64,000 nucleotides of DNA from Actinoplanes lutulentus. GTDB lineage: Bacteria > Actinomycetota > Actinomycetes > Mycobacteriales > Micromonosporaceae. How positions within the stretch are numbered: position 1 is the stretch's first letter; the number at the start of each line of letters is the position of its first letter. A model generated the notes under the pieces. That model saw only the letters and a list, made by a program, of their open reading frames with translations, was not told the origin of the DNA and made no database searches. The position numbers and the translations under genes are program-made. Of the stretch, positions 1 through 8,594 are shown one piece after another. The stretch lies in assembly GCF_003259845.1 (NCBI RefSeq), contig NZ_QLMJ01000004.1, positions 496,001 to 560,000 on the forward strand. The letters run 5' to 3'.

Positions 1-108
1 CCAGTGGGCCTCCGCCACCTGCTCTCTTTCTCCGTGTCGCCCGGCTGAGGGCGGCTTGCTCGAGGATCGTGCCATCCTATCCGCTCGCCCGCTCCCCCGC
101 CGATGCCA

Positions 109-1548
109 TTATCGCCGCCCCGCTGGCGGGTCACCCGCCCGGTAAGGCTCCGGTCCGGACGACGCCGGACCGCCGTCGAAGCCGTCCTGGAACCGCCGGA
201 ACCGGTACGTGGCCCAGTGCATCCGGACCACCTCGCCGTGCTCGTCGCGGGTCAGTCGCAGCAGCTCACCGGACTCCCGGCCGGAGACCGTACGCAAAAC
301 GTCGTCCTGGCCGGGCAGTGCGCTCTCCTTACCGGGCAGCGGAGCGAACACCGCCGGCGGCCGGTCCGCGGGCGCCTCCGCGAGCCGGGCCTGAAGCTGC
401 CCGTCATGCCACGCGAAAACAAACTCGGAACCCTCGCTCCACCAGTGGCCGAGCACCGATCGGTACGCCTTGGGCGCGGGTGCCGCGATCCGCCACGGCC
501 GGATCTCGGCCGGGTCCAGCTCGACGGCGAGCCGGAGCAGCTCGTGGACCAGCTCGTTGACCTGTCCCGCTGTTCCGGAGGAGCCCAGCACCGCGCAGCC
601 GAGCGCGCCCGGGTTGCCCTCGCCACCCCGGCGGCCGTAGACACCAGCCAGGAAACCGGGCATCGCGCCGTCGTGGCCGACGTGCATCACCCGCCGGCCC
701 TCGGGCACCAGGATCAGGCCGAGGCCGAACCCGGCGCCCCACAGCGCCTCGTCGGTGGTGGTCAGCGGCCAGCGCATCTCGTCGAGGGTGGTCGCCTTCA
801 GCACGCGGCCGTCCGGGTCGACCAGCTCCGGGCTGGTCAGGAACGCGGCCCATTTCGCCATGTCCGCGGCGGTGCTCCAGAGCTGCGCGGCGGGCGCGAC
901 ACCGCCGAGCGGCACCGGCGGCTCAGGCCGGGCGGCATCCGAGTACGCGTCCACCAGGTAACCCACGGCGGACTGCGGCGGCGCCTCCACCGTGGTGGCG
1001 TCCAGGCCGAGCGGGACCAGGATGCGCTCGGCGACGATCTGCTCCCAGGTGCCGCCGCGGACCTTCGCCACGAGCTGCCCGAGGACCGCGAGCCCCAGGT
1101 TGGAGTAATGGAACCGGCGCGCGTTCGGCAGCACCCGCTCGGCCCGGTCCAGCTCCTCGACGAGCTTCGCCGCGTCCGGGGCGATCAGGGTGTCCCAGAC
1201 GTCGCCGTGCGGCTCACGCTGGAAACCGGCCGTGTGCGACAGCAGCCGGCGCAGCGTGGCGTCACCGTGCGCCGGCAGGTCCAGGTACGCGTTCACCGGC
1301 TGATCGAGATCGAGCAGCCCCTCGTCCCGGGCCTGCAAAACGAGCACCGCGGTGAACGTCTTGGTGACCGAGCCGATCCGGAACCGGGTGTCCGGGCCGA
1401 GCGGATGCGCCGGGTTGCCGGACTCGCCGACGGTGAAGACCCACGGCTCCCGGTCGGCGCGGTGCAGCGCGACCGACAGCGCCGGGATGCGGCCGTCGGA
1501 CTGTGCCCTGCGGGCGGCTCGCTCGTACCGGGGAGTCGGAGTGTTCAC
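109..1548 (-). CDS. serine hydrolase of the class C beta-lactamase / penicillin-binding-protein-like family
   Basis: This 479-residue protein has the SxxK motif S-V-T-K at residues 60-63 (nucleophile Ser60) and a Y-S-N triad at 148-150, both at the spacing usual for class C beta-lactamase-like esterases and D-aminopeptidases. I see no export signal, so it may be cytoplasmic. The family acts on ester, amide or beta-lactam bonds, and the substrate cannot be told from sequence. The GTG start is favoured because it overlaps the stop codon of the upstream HIT gene (GTGA), which suggests translational coupling. The C-terminal ~120 residues form a separate region as in many family members. Confidence 0.85.
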   Translation of the reverse strand: MNTPTPRYERAARRAQSDGRIPALSVALHRADREPWVFTVGESGNPAHPLGPDTRFRIGSVTKTFTAVLVLQARDEGLLDLDQPVNAYLDLPAHGDATLRRLLSHTAGFQREPHGDVWDTLIAPDAAKLVEELDRAERVLPNARRFHYSNLGLAVLGQLVAKVRGGTWEQIVAERILVPLGLDATTVEAPPQSAVGYLVDAYSDAARPEPPVPLGGVAPAAQLWSTAADMAKWAAFLTSPELVDPDGRVLKATTLDEMRWPLTTTDEALWGAGFGLGLILVPEGRRVMHVGHDGAMPGFLAGVYGRRGGEGNPGALGCAVLGSSGTAGQVNELVHELLRLAVELDPAEIRPWRIAAPAPKAYRSVLGHWWSEGSEFVFAWHDGQLQARLAEAPADRPPAVFAPLPGKESALPGQDDVLRTVSGRESGELLRLTRDEHGEVVRMHWATYRFRRFQDGFDGGPASSGPEPYRAGDPPAGRR

Positions 1549-1892
1549 TTGCCGGCCAGCATCGGGCCCAGTGGCGCGCCGCCGACCAAGTGCGCGTGCA
1601 CGTGGAAGACCTCCTGGCCGCCGTGTGCGCCGGTGTTGAAGATCACCCGGAAGCCGTCGGTGAGCCCCTCCTTCTCGGCCACGGCGGCCGCGGTGGCGAG
1701 CACGTCGGCCGCGGCGGACGGGTCGGCGGCGAGCGCGATCACGTCGGCGTGGTGCGCGACCGGGATCACCAGCACGTGGGTCGGCGCTTTCGGGTCGATG
1801 TCGCGGAACGCGAGGGTGGTCTCGGTGCGGTGCACGACCGTCGCCGGGATCTCGCCGGCCACGATGCGGCAGAAGAGGCAGGAGTTTTCCAC
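1545..1892 (-). CDS. HIT family (histidine triad) nucleotide-binding protein
   Basis: A small protein of 115 residues with C-L-F-C near the N terminus and the diagnostic H-V-H-A-H triad near the C terminus, typical of Hint-type purine nucleoside phosphoramidases or hydrolases acting in the cytoplasm. The GTG start at 1892 is preferred over an ATG at 1937: neither has a Shine-Dalgarno, but a TAAGAT -10 box lies exactly 7 bases before the GTG, implying a leaderless message, and the length then fits the family. It is divergent from the GH3 gene and overlaps the serine hydrolase downstream by GTGA. Confidence 0.85.
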   Translation of the reverse strand: MENSCLFCRIVAGEIPATVVHRTETTLAFRDIDPKAPTHVLVIPVAHHADVIALAADPSAAADVLATAAAVAEKEGLTDGFRVIFNTGAHGGQEVFHVHAHLVGGAPLGPMLAGK

Positions 1893-1899
1893 CTGTCGG

Positions 1900-1905
1900 A
1901 TCTTA
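1900..1905 (-). promoter_or_regulatory. -10 element for leaderless HIT gene
   Basis: TAAGAT on the minus strand, followed by 7 bases and then the GTG start. This matches the TANNNT rule for leaderless actinobacterial promoters. No clear -35 is seen. Confidence 0.45.
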
Positions 1906-1948
1906 TGCGTTGAGGATTGAATGGTCGCCGGATCCATGTCGTTAACGC

Positions 1949-1962
1949 TGGGAGCGCTCTCA
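1949..1962 (+). promoter_or_regulatory. CebR/LacI-type operator overlapping the GH3 start codon
   Basis: TGGGAGCGCTCTCA differs by one base from TGGGAGCGCTCCCA, the known palindromic operator of the cellobiose-responsive LacI-family repressor CebR of Streptomyces. Its GGGAG also serves as Shine-Dalgarno, and the last base is the A of the ATG. A repressor here would block transcription of the beta-glucosidase. The regulator gene is not in the window. Confidence 0.75.
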
Positions 1963-4367
1963 TGACCGATCTCGATCATTTCCTCGGGCAACTGACCCTG
2001 GAGGAGAAGGTGTCCTTGCTGACCGGGCAGGACTTCTGGTCGCTGCCCGCGATCCCCCGGATCGGCCTGCGCTCCCTGGTGATGTCCGACGGCCCGGTCG
2101 GCGTACGCGGCACCGGGTACGCCCCGGACGACCCGTCGATCGCCCTGCCCAGCCCGACCGCGCTCGCCGCCACCTGGGACACCGCTCTGGCGCAGCGAGC
2201 CGGCCGGCTGCTCGGCCAGGAGTCCCGGCGCAAGGGTGTGCACGTGCTGCTCGGCCCGACCGTGAACCTGCACCGCACCCCGCTCGGCGGACGGCACTTC
2301 GAGTGCTACTCGGAGGATCCGCTGCTCACCGGCGAGATCGCGGCCGGGTTCGTGGCGGGCGTCCAGTCGCACGGCGTCGGCACCACGGTGAAGCACCTGG
2401 TCGGCAACGACTTCGAGACCGACCGGATGACCGTGGACGTACGGATTCCGCTGCGTGCGCTGCGTGAGGTCTACCTGGCGCCGTTCGAGCGGGTCGTGGC
2501 GGCCGGCGGCTGGGGCGTGATGAGCGCGTACAACGGGGTCAACGGGCTGCCGATGGCCGCCAACGGGGTCATCCAGGACGAGATCCTGAAGCGGGAGTGG
2601 GGCTTCGACGGGGTGGTCGTCTCCGACTGGCGGGCCGCCCGGGAGACGGTTCCCACGGCGAACGGCGGCCTGGACATCGCGATGCCCGCCATGGACAACC
2701 CGTGGGGTGCCTCGCTGGTCGCCGCGGTCCGGGCCGGCGAGGTGCCGGAGGACGTGATCGACGACAAGGTGCGCCGGGTGCTGCTGCTCGCCGCCCGGAC
2801 CGGCGCCCTGGACGGTTTCGCCATCGCCGACATCCCGCTCGACGAGGACGGTACCGCGGTCGCCCACGAGGTGGCGGCCCGCTCGTTCGTGCTGGCCACC
2901 AACGACGGCGTGCTCCCGCTGTCCACCGTCGACCTGACCCGGGTCGCGGTGATCGGCGCGCTCGCCACCGACGCCCGGGTGCTCGGCGGCGGCAGCGCCC
3001 AGGTCACCCCGCCGCACGTCATCTCGCCGCTGGACGGCATCCGCAAGGACCTGCCCGGCGTCGATGTGGCGTACGCGATCGGCGCCGACCCACGACCGTT
3101 TCTGCCCGCCGCTCAAGGCCCGCAGTGGGGCACTTTCCACCTCGCCCTCAACAGCTCCGACGGCGAAGACCGCGACGGCTTCGACTTCGGTGTCGAGACC
3201 GCGACCGTACGCTGGATCGGCGACCTCCCCGGCGGCCTCGACGTCGCCACGGCCACCAGCCTGGTCCTGCACACGTCGCTGACACCCACCGAGTCCGGCG
3301 AGCACATCCTCGCGATCTCCGGGTTCGGCGCGTTCGAACTGACCGCCGGCGACAGCCTGCTCTACAAGGGTTCGCTGCACCCGCCCGGCACCGGCCGCGC
3401 CGACCTGCTGCTGCACCCGCGTGAGCAGCGCTTCCCCATCACCCTGGAAGCCGGCGTGACCGTTCCGGTGGTGCTCCGGCAGACCTTCGAACCCGGCATG
3501 GCCCACTCGGTCGCCACCACGCTCGGTTACCGCGCCCCCGGCCCGGACGACGAAGGCCTGATCGTCGAGGCCGTCGAACTCGCCGCCCGCTCGGACGTGG
3601 CGATCGTCGTGGTCGGCACCACCGAACAGGTCGAGTCCGAAGGCTTCGACCGCACGAGCCTGGCCCTGCCCGGCCGCCAGGACGAGCTGGTCTCCCGGGT
3701 AGCCGCCGCGAACCCGCGCACCATCGTCGTCGTCAACGCCGGCTCCCCGGTGCTGCTGCCCTGGTCAGACGAGGCCGCCGCGATCCTGCTCACCTGGTTC
3801 GGAGGCCAGGAGGCCGGCGCCGCCCTCGCCGACGTCCTCCTCGGCGTCACCGAACCCGGCGGCCGCCTGCCCACCACCTGGCCGCGCCGCGAAGAGGACT
3901 GCCCGGTACTCGATGTCCGCGTCACGGACGGCGCCCTCGCCTACGACGAGGACATCTTCATCGGATACCGCGCCTGGTTGCGCTCACCGGCCAGCCCACT
4001 CTTCGCGTTCGGTCACGGCCTCGGTTACACCACCTTCGGGTACGCGAACCTGACGGCCGCCTCGGACTCGGCGACCGTGACCATCACGAACACGGGCGAG
4101 CGCCCCGGCCGCGAGGTGGTCCAGATCTACCTGAGCTTCAACGGCACCACCGACGGCAACGGCTCGATCGAGCGGCCGGAGCGCTGGCTGGCCGGCTTCG
4201 CCTCAGTCACGGCCGCACCGGGCCAGACGATCACGGTCCGGGTGCCGCTGCCAGAGCGCGCTTTCCAGATCTGGAACGACGGCTGGCACACAATCCCCGG
4301 CACCTACACGGTGACCGCCGCCCAAGCCCTCAACGCCCCCCGCCTAACAGCCCACCTAACCCGCTAA
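1962..4367 (+). CDS. GH3 family beta-glucosidase with inserted PA14-like domain
   Basis: An 801-residue glycoside hydrolase family 3 enzyme. Residues 1-300 form the N-terminal barrel. The catalytic nucleophile is the Asp in V-V-S-D-W near residue 222, and K-H-L-V-G-N-D-F is the conserved substrate-binding stretch. A PA14-like beta domain is inserted at about residues 385-520, then comes the second alpha/beta domain, and a fibronectin type III-like domain lies at the C terminus. There is no signal peptide, so it probably cleaves imported cellobiose or related glucosides in the cytoplasm. The ATG at 1962 is chosen because GGGAG lies 7 bases upstream and the family N terminus (L-T-L-E-E-K-V) follows at once. 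Regulation by a CebR-like repressor is inferred from the operator at the start codon. Confidence 0.93.
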   Translation: MTDLDHFLGQLTLEEKVSLLTGQDFWSLPAIPRIGLRSLVMSDGPVGVRGTGYAPDDPSIALPSPTALAATWDTALAQRAGRLLGQESRRKGVHVLLGPTVNLHRTPLGGRHFECYSEDPLLTGEIAAGFVAGVQSHGVGTTVKHLVGNDFETDRMTVDVRIPLRALREVYLAPFERVVAAGGWGVMSAYNGVNGLPMAANGVIQDEILKREWGFDGVVVSDWRAARETVPTANGGLDIAMPAMDNPWGASLVAAVRAGEVPEDVIDDKVRRVLLLAARTGALDGFAIADIPLDEDGTAVAHEVAARSFVLATNDGVLPLSTVDLTRVAVIGALATDARVLGGGSAQVTPPHVISPLDGIRKDLPGVDVAYAIGADPRPFLPAAQGPQWGTFHLALNSSDGEDRDGFDFGVETATVRWIGDLPGGLDVATATSLVLHTSLTPTESGEHILAISGFGAFELTAGDSLLYKGSLHPPGTGRADLLLHPREQRFPITLEAGVTVPVVLRQTFEPGMAHSVATTLGYRAPGPDDEGLIVEAVELAARSDVAIVVVGTTEQVESEGFDRTSLALPGRQDELVSRVAAANPRTIVVVNAGSPVLLPWSDEAAAILLTWFGGQEAGAALADVLLGVTEPGGRLPTTWPRREEDCPVLDVRVTDGALAYDEDIFIGYRAWLRSPASPLFAFGHGLGYTTFGYANLTAASDSATVTITNTGERPGREVVQIYLSFNGTTDGNGSIERPERWLAGFASVTAAPGQTITVRVPLPERAFQIWNDGWHTIPGTYTVTAAQALNAPRLTAHLTR

Positions 4368-4470
4368 CCCCACCCACCCACAGCCACCCACGCGCAGTCG
4401 CCCACCCGCCCGCAGCTGCCAGCCGCAGCGCCCACCCCTGCCGCCCGCCCCGCCGCCTGCCCGCCCTTCC

Positions 4471-4521
4471 GCGATCTTGTGAGGTTTGGGCGGCTCGGGC
4501 GGCGCAAAGTCACAAGATCGC
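4471..4521. repeat. palindromic repeat, ATCTTG/CAAGAT family, copy 1
   Basis: Arms GCGATCTTGTGA (4471-4482) and TCACAAGATCGC (4510-4521) are a perfect 12-bp inverted repeat around a G-rich 27-base loop. The same core arms recur at 4553-4605 and several times in 18785-19284. Confidence 0.8.
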
Positions 4522-4552
4522 CGGCGGGCGGCCGGCCAAGCGCGCACGCCTT

Positions 4553-4605
4553 CGCAATCTTGTGAGCTTGTACCGCCCAGACCACCCAAAACTCACAAGA
4601 TCGCG
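4553..4605. repeat. palindromic repeat, ATCTTG/CAAGAT family, copy 2
   Basis: Arms CGCAATCTTGTGAG (4553-4566) and CTCACAAGATCGCG (4592-4605) pair with one mismatch. The loop sequence differs from copy 1, so the arms are conserved rather than the whole unit. Confidence 0.8.
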
Positions 4606-4677
4606 GGCGGGCGGCAGGGGCGGGCGGGCGGCGGCGGTTATCACCGCACGATGCGACGGGCGTGGGCGGTGGTGTGG

Positions 4678-5412
4678 TTACCAGCGGGTTAGGCGGGTGG
4701 AGAGGACTGAGAGGGCTGCCACGCCGGCTGTTGAGGTGCGCAGTACCGCGTTGCCCAGGCGGACCGGGATCGCGCCGGCCGTGCGGAACGTCTCCACTTC
4801 GGCGTCGCTGATGCCGCCCTCGGGGCCTACCACCAGGATGATCTCGCCGGACTCCGGAAGTGGTGCCGAGGTCAGCCGCTCGGCCGCTTCCTCGTGCAGC
4901 ACGAACGCGGCCGCCGCGTCGGCGATCCGGGCCGCTACCTGTTTTGTCGAGCAGTCCGGGTCGCCGGCCACCGACGGGAGCCAGGAGCGCCGGGCCTGCT
5001 TGGCCGCCTCCCGGGCGGTCGACGCCCACTTGTCGCGAGCCTTGAATCCCCGGTCGCCGCGCCACTGCGCCACCGATCGGGAAGCCGCCCACGGCACGAT
5101 CTCGTCGACGCCGACCTCGGTCATCGCTTGGACGGCCAGTTCGCCGCGGTCGCCTTTCGCGATCCCCTGGACCACGACCAGACGCGGGTCAGCGGCCGGT
5201 TCGGTCGAGCGTTCGCCGATCAGCAGGTCGACGGTTCCCCTGCCGACCGCGCTGACCTCGGCTTTCGCGGTGCCACCCCGGCCGTCGGCGAGGATCAGCG
5301 TCTCACCGGCCCGGAGTCGCTGCACGGTGGCGGCGTGGTGCCCTTCCGGTCCGTCCAGGGTGAACGACGTTCCAGCGGGCAGGCTCTCGACCAGAAACAG
5401 AGGCGCGGACAC
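4678..5412 (-). CDS. rsmE: 16S rRNA (uracil1498-N3)-methyltransferase RsmE
   Basis: 244 residues with the RsmE architecture: an N-terminal PUA-like domain (about 1-70) and a C-terminal SPOUT methyltransferase domain with the knot motifs L-V-V-G-P-E-G-G (193-200) and L-R-T-S-T-A (224-229). It methylates U1498 of 16S rRNA using S-adenosylmethionine. It follows dnaJ on the same strand, as in mycobacteria and streptomycetes, although here a 314-base spacer separates them. GTG start with a weak Shine-Dalgarno. Confidence 0.93.
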   Translation of the reverse strand: MSAPLFLVESLPAGTSFTLDGPEGHHAATVQRLRAGETLILADGRGGTAKAEVSAVGRGTVDLLIGERSTEPAADPRLVVVQGIAKGDRGELAVQAMTEVGVDEIVPWAASRSVAQWRGDRGFKARDKWASTAREAAKQARRSWLPSVAGDPDCSTKQVAARIADAAAAFVLHEEAAERLTSAPLPESGEIILVVGPEGGISDAEVETFRTAGAIPVRLGNAVLRTSTAGVAALSVLSTRLTRW

Positions 5413-5726
5413 CCCCGAACGCTACCGAACCCCACCCCAGCCAGCGCTCACGGTCGCCCAACGCCCGAAATGTGGAGCCACGAGCGCGAGCCGGGCTGGG
5501 GCTGAGGTGGTGCGCAGCGCGGCCTGGCACGGGGCACGGGGCACGGGGCTCGGGCGGGCAGCCGGGGCGGTTCGGCCTACCCGGCGTTGCCACGGGGGTG
5601 ACAGGAAAAGGAGCGTGACCACTCACGCAGGTCGCGCGGCCCGGGGAGCGTCAGCGAACCCGGGCCGGGCCCTCGGCGGGAGCGACGGTCTGCACCATCG
5701 CCCCGCTGCGACATCGGAATTTGACT
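5413..5726. other. spacer between dnaJ and rsmE, no gene seen
   Basis: GC-rich sequence with a short tandem run of CACGGGG around 5530-5550. No ORF has a recognisable product, and I found no clear terminator. It may hold a separate rsmE promoter, but no convincing one is visible. Confidence 0.5.
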
Positions 5727-6863
5727 TTAATGTCCGTTGAAAGCGTCTCGCATCCGCGAGAAGAAGCCGCCCTGCTTGCTGAGCTCCGCGATGTCCTCGC
5801 CGCGGGTCTTGGCGAAGTCGCGGAGCATGCGCTCCTGGTCGGCGGTGAGTTTCGTCGGGGTTTTGACGTCGAGGTGCACGAAGAGATCGCCGCGACCCTG
5901 GCCGCGCAGATGCGGTACGCCCTTGGTGCGGATGCGCAGCGTGCTGCCGGGCTGAGTGCCGGCCTTGACCTCGATGTTCTCTTCGCCGTCGAGGGTCTTG
6001 ATGGTCATCCGGGTGCCGAGGGCTGCGGCGGTCATCGGGAGCGTCACCCGGCAGTGGAGGTCGTCGCCCTTGCGGGAGTAGACGTCGTGCGGGCGCTCGT
6101 GGATCTCGACGTAGAGATCGCCGGCGGTGCCGCCGCCGGGGCCGACCTCGCCCTGCTGGGCCAGGCGGATGCGCATGCCGTCCTCGACGCCCGCCGGGAT
6201 CTTGACGGTCAGGGAGCGTCGTGTCCTTATCCGGCCGTCGCCCGCGCAGGTGGGGCAGGGCGTCGGGATGGTCGTGCCGTGGCCCTGGCAGTTCGCGCAG
6301 GGGCGGGACGAGACGACCTGGCCGAGGAAGGTGCGCTGCACCGACTGGACCTCGCCACGGCCGGCGCAGACGTCGCAGGTCGCGAGGTGCGTGCCGGGGG
6401 CGGTGCCGGCGCCGGAGCACTGGGTGCAGAGGACCGCGGTGTCGACGGTGATCGGCGCCTCGACGCCGAAGGCGGTCTCGACCAGGTCGAGTTCGAGGCG
6501 CAGGATCGCGTCGGCGCCGGGACGGGTACGCGGGCGCGGCCCACGTGAGCCACCGCCGGCCGCCGTGCCGAAGAACGCGTCCATGATGTCTTGGAAGCCG
6601 ACGAAAGGTCCGGCTCCGCCGGGGCCGGGCGCGCCGCCACCACCGGGCGCGAGAGGGTCGCCGCCGAGATCGACGATCTGCCGCTTCTGATCGTCCGAAA
6701 GGACCTCGTAAGCGGCGTTGATCTCTTTGAACTTCTCGTGCGCCTCAGGGTCCGGGTTGACATCGGGGTGGTACTGCCGAGCCAGTTTGCGGTAGGCGCG
6801 CTTGATCTCGTCGTCGGTGGCTTCCCGGCTCACGCCGAGAATTCCGTAGTAGTCCTTGGCCAC
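5727..6863 (-). CDS. dnaJ: chaperone DnaJ (DnaJ2 type)
   Basis: 378-residue type I J-protein: J domain at 1-70 with the H-P-D loop at 32-34, a Gly-rich linker (about 75-115), four CxxCxGxG zinc motifs (C-T-Q-C, C-D-V-C, C-A-N-C, C-P-T-C) at about 139-213, and a C-terminal substrate-binding domain. It stimulates DnaK ATPase and delivers unfolded clients. The GTG start at 6863 is chosen because the family begins (V/M)AKDYYxILGV and GAGGA lies about 10 bases upstream. It follows hrcA by 34 bases, the usual hrcA-dnaJ2 operon, so the CIRCE element upstream of hrcA should control it. Confidence 0.95.
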   Translation of the reverse strand: MAKDYYGILGVSREATDDEIKRAYRKLARQYHPDVNPDPEAHEKFKEINAAYEVLSDDQKRQIVDLGGDPLAPGGGGAPGPGGAGPFVGFQDIMDAFFGTAAGGGSRGPRPRTRPGADAILRLELDLVETAFGVEAPITVDTAVLCTQCSGAGTAPGTHLATCDVCAGRGEVQSVQRTFLGQVVSSRPCANCQGHGTTIPTPCPTCAGDGRIRTRRSLTVKIPAGVEDGMRIRLAQQGEVGPGGGTAGDLYVEIHERPHDVYSRKGDDLHCRVTLPMTAAALGTRMTIKTLDGEENIEVKAGTQPGSTLRIRTKGVPHLRGQGRGDLFVHLDVKTPTKLTADQERMLRDFAKTRGEDIAELSKQGGFFSRMRDAFNGH

Positions 6864-6897
6864 GGGGTTTGGAGTCCTCAATGTCTGCGCGAATCCG

Positions 6898-7920
6898 TCA
6901 ATTCTGTGCCAACAGGTCGCCAACGTACCGTGCCACTGCACGAACAGTAGCGATGGTGCCCGGGTAGTCCATGCGGGTGGGCCCCAGAACACCGAGCCCA
7001 CCAACGATCGTCGCACCTGGTCCGTAACCGCTGCTCACCACGGATGCCGACCGGAGGTTGTCGATCTCGTTCTCGTCGCCGATCCGGACCCGGGTGGTGC
7101 TCGGCTCCAGGTCACCGATCAGTTTCAGCAGGATGACCTCCTCCTCGAGGGCTTCGAGGACGGGGCGCAGCGTGCCCTGGAAGTCCAGCACACCACCGCG
7201 GGTCAAATTGGCGGTACCGGCAAGGGCGAGGCGCTCCTCACTGCGCTCGACGAGTGTCTCAAGCAGCACCGAGGCGAGACACGCCATCGCGGGGCGCCGC
7301 TCCGGAGCCGACTCGTCGACGAGTTTCTGCACCAGGAGGGGGGTGTCGGCGAGTTTCTGACCGACCAGTTTCTCATTCACCCGGCGGCGCAGCTCCCAGA
7401 CGTCGTCGGGAGCGATCGGGCCGGGCATCTCGACGAGGCGCTGCTCGACACGGCCGGTGTCGGCGATCATCACGAGGGTGAGCCGGGTCGTGGAGATCGG
7501 CACCAGCTCGAGGTGGCGGACCGAGGACCGGGAGAGGCTCGGGTATTGCACCACGGCGACCTGGCGGGTCAGCTGGGCGAGGAGCCGGACCGTGCGGTGC
7601 ACGACGTCGTCGAGGTCGACGACACCGACCATGAAACGCTCGATGGCCCGGCGCTCGGCGGGGGTCAGCGGCTTTATCCGGGTGAGGCGGTCGACGAAGA
7701 GGCGGTAACCCGCGTCGGTGGGCACCCGGCCGGCACTGGTGTGCGGTTGCCGGATGTAACCCTCCTCCTCCAGGACGGCCATGTCGTTGCGCACGGTCGC
7801 CGGGGAGACGCCCAGCTGGTGGCGCTCGACCAGGGCCTTGCTGCCGACCGGCTCATGCGTCTCGACGTAGTCCTGGACGATCGCCCGGAGAACCTCGAGC
7901 TTGCGGTCGTCGAGACTCAA
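6898..7920 (-). CDS. hrcA: heat-inducible transcription repressor HrcA
   Basis: 340 residues. The N-terminal winged helix-turn-helix contains S-P-A-T-V-R-N-D-M and a [15 protein letters not shown] signature, followed by a GAF-like dimerisation region. HrcA binds CIRCE operators and is kept active by GroEL. The TTG start at 7920 is chosen: GGGAGG lies 7 bases upstream and the family N terminus (L-D-D-R-K-L-E-V-L) follows. It is expected to repress its own operon through the CIRCE just upstream. Confidence 0.95.
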   Translation of the reverse strand: MSLDDRKLEVLRAIVQDYVETHEPVGSKALVERHQLGVSPATVRNDMAVLEEEGYIRQPHTSAGRVPTDAGYRLFVDRLTRIKPLTPAERRAIERFMVGVVDLDDVVHRTVRLLAQLTRQVAVVQYPSLSRSSVRHLELVPISTTRLTLVMIADTGRVEQRLVEMPGPIAPDDVWELRRRVNEKLVGQKLADTPLLVQKLVDESAPERRPAMACLASVLLETLVERSEERLALAGTANLTRGGVLDFQGTLRPVLEALEEEVILLKLIGDLEPSTTRVRIGDENEIDNLRSASVVSSGYGPGATIVGGLGVLGPTRMDYPGTIATVRAVARYVGDLLAQN

Positions 7921-7940
7921 GACGACCCCTCCCCCCTTTT

Positions 7941-7965
7941 TGGCACTCCCGCAGACAGAGTGCCA
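7941..7965 (-). promoter_or_regulatory. CIRCE operator (HrcA binding site)
   Basis: TGGCACTC, 9 bases, GAGTGCCA: a perfect 8-bp inverted repeat matching the CIRCE core GCACTC-N9-GAGTGC, 21 bases upstream of the hrcA start codon. Confidence 0.93.
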
Positions 7966-7970
7966 GTCTA
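7965..7970 (-). promoter_or_regulatory. -10 element of hrcA-dnaJ promoter
   Basis: TAGACT on the minus strand directly upstream of CIRCE, so the transcription start would fall inside the operator, as usual for HrcA control. No good -35 at 17 bp is evident. Confidence 0.45.
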
Positions 7971-8075
7971 CGTCGCCAGGGGCGGCAACGCGATGATCGA
8001 AAGTACGTAGCGTTCTCAGATCTTGGGCGGCGGGGCGGGCACAACCAGGTGGATCACCAGCCTTAGCGTGGAGAT

Positions 8076-8594
8076 ATGACCGAGCCTCCGCGCCCTCCCG
8101 AGGGAAATGATCCCTATAACGACCCTTACGCCCAGACTCCACCCCCTGGGTATCAGCCGCCGCCCCCGCCCGGTTACGGCCCGCCGCAGGGATATCAGCC
8201 TCCGCCGCAGGGTTACGGGTACGGCGGCGGCGGTTACCAGCAGCCTCCGGGCGCCGGCGAGGACCGCACCTGGATCGTGCTGACCCACTTCATCAGCGCG
8301 CTGGTCGCGTTCCTGAGCAGCGGCACCCTCGGCTGGGTCATGCCGCTCATCGCGCTGCTCTCGCAGGGCGCTCGCTCGCCGCAGGTGCGCGCCGAGGCCG
8401 TGCAGGCGCTGAACTTCCAGATCCTCTGGTCGGTTCTGACGATCGTGGGATATATCCTGATCTGCGTGTTCATCGGCTGGCTCGTGGTCCTGGCCACCTG
8501 GCTGATCGCCTGGATCGTGCCGCTGATCGCGGGCATCAAGGCGACCAACGGGCAGCCGTTCCGTTACCCGCTAAACGTCTCGATCATCAAATAA
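8076..8594 (+). CDS. DUF4870 domain-containing membrane protein with Pro/Tyr-rich N terminus
   Basis: 172 residues. The first ~65 are a Pro/Gly/Tyr/Gln-rich cytoplasmic-type tail with repeated G-Y-x-P-P units. After it come three hydrophobic segments of the DUF4870 (Tic20-like fold) domain, including [10 protein letters not shown] and a long segment around 125-160. The function of such proteins is unknown. The ATG is preceded by GGAG. It is divergent from hrcA, and its 3' end overlaps the 3' end of convergent hemW by 8 bp. Confidence 0.85.
   Translation: MTEPPRPPEGNDPYNDPYAQTPPPGYQPPPPPGYGPPQGYQPPPQGYGYGGGGYQQPPGAGEDRTWIVLTHFISALVAFLSSGTLGWVMPLIALLSQGARSPQVRAEAVQALNFQILWSVLTIVGYILICVFIGWLVVLATWLIAWIVPLIAGIKATNGQPFRYPLNVSIIK

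Larger units (their letters stand above)
4368..4677. other. gene-free spacer with two palindromic repeats
   Basis: Between the convergent GH3 gene and rsmE. It holds two inverted repeats (4471-4521 and 4553-4605) in C/G-rich low-complexity sequence. No ORF here has coding character. The palindromes could end transcription from both sides, but no U tract is present. Confidence 0.7.

Noticed and set aside
103..1920. 605-codon plus-strand ORF over the serine hydrolase and HIT genes
   Set aside because: Mirror frame produced by high GC at third codon positions; the minus-strand genes have clear motifs.
1545..3506. 653-residue minus-strand ORF ending in the HIT protein
   Set aside because: Upstream part is the shadow of the GH3 gene; only the last ~115 residues are real.
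4368..4677. Palindromes as ordinary intrinsic terminators
   Set aside because: Loops are too long, no U tract follows, and the same arms recur elsewhere in gene-free DNA away from gene ends.
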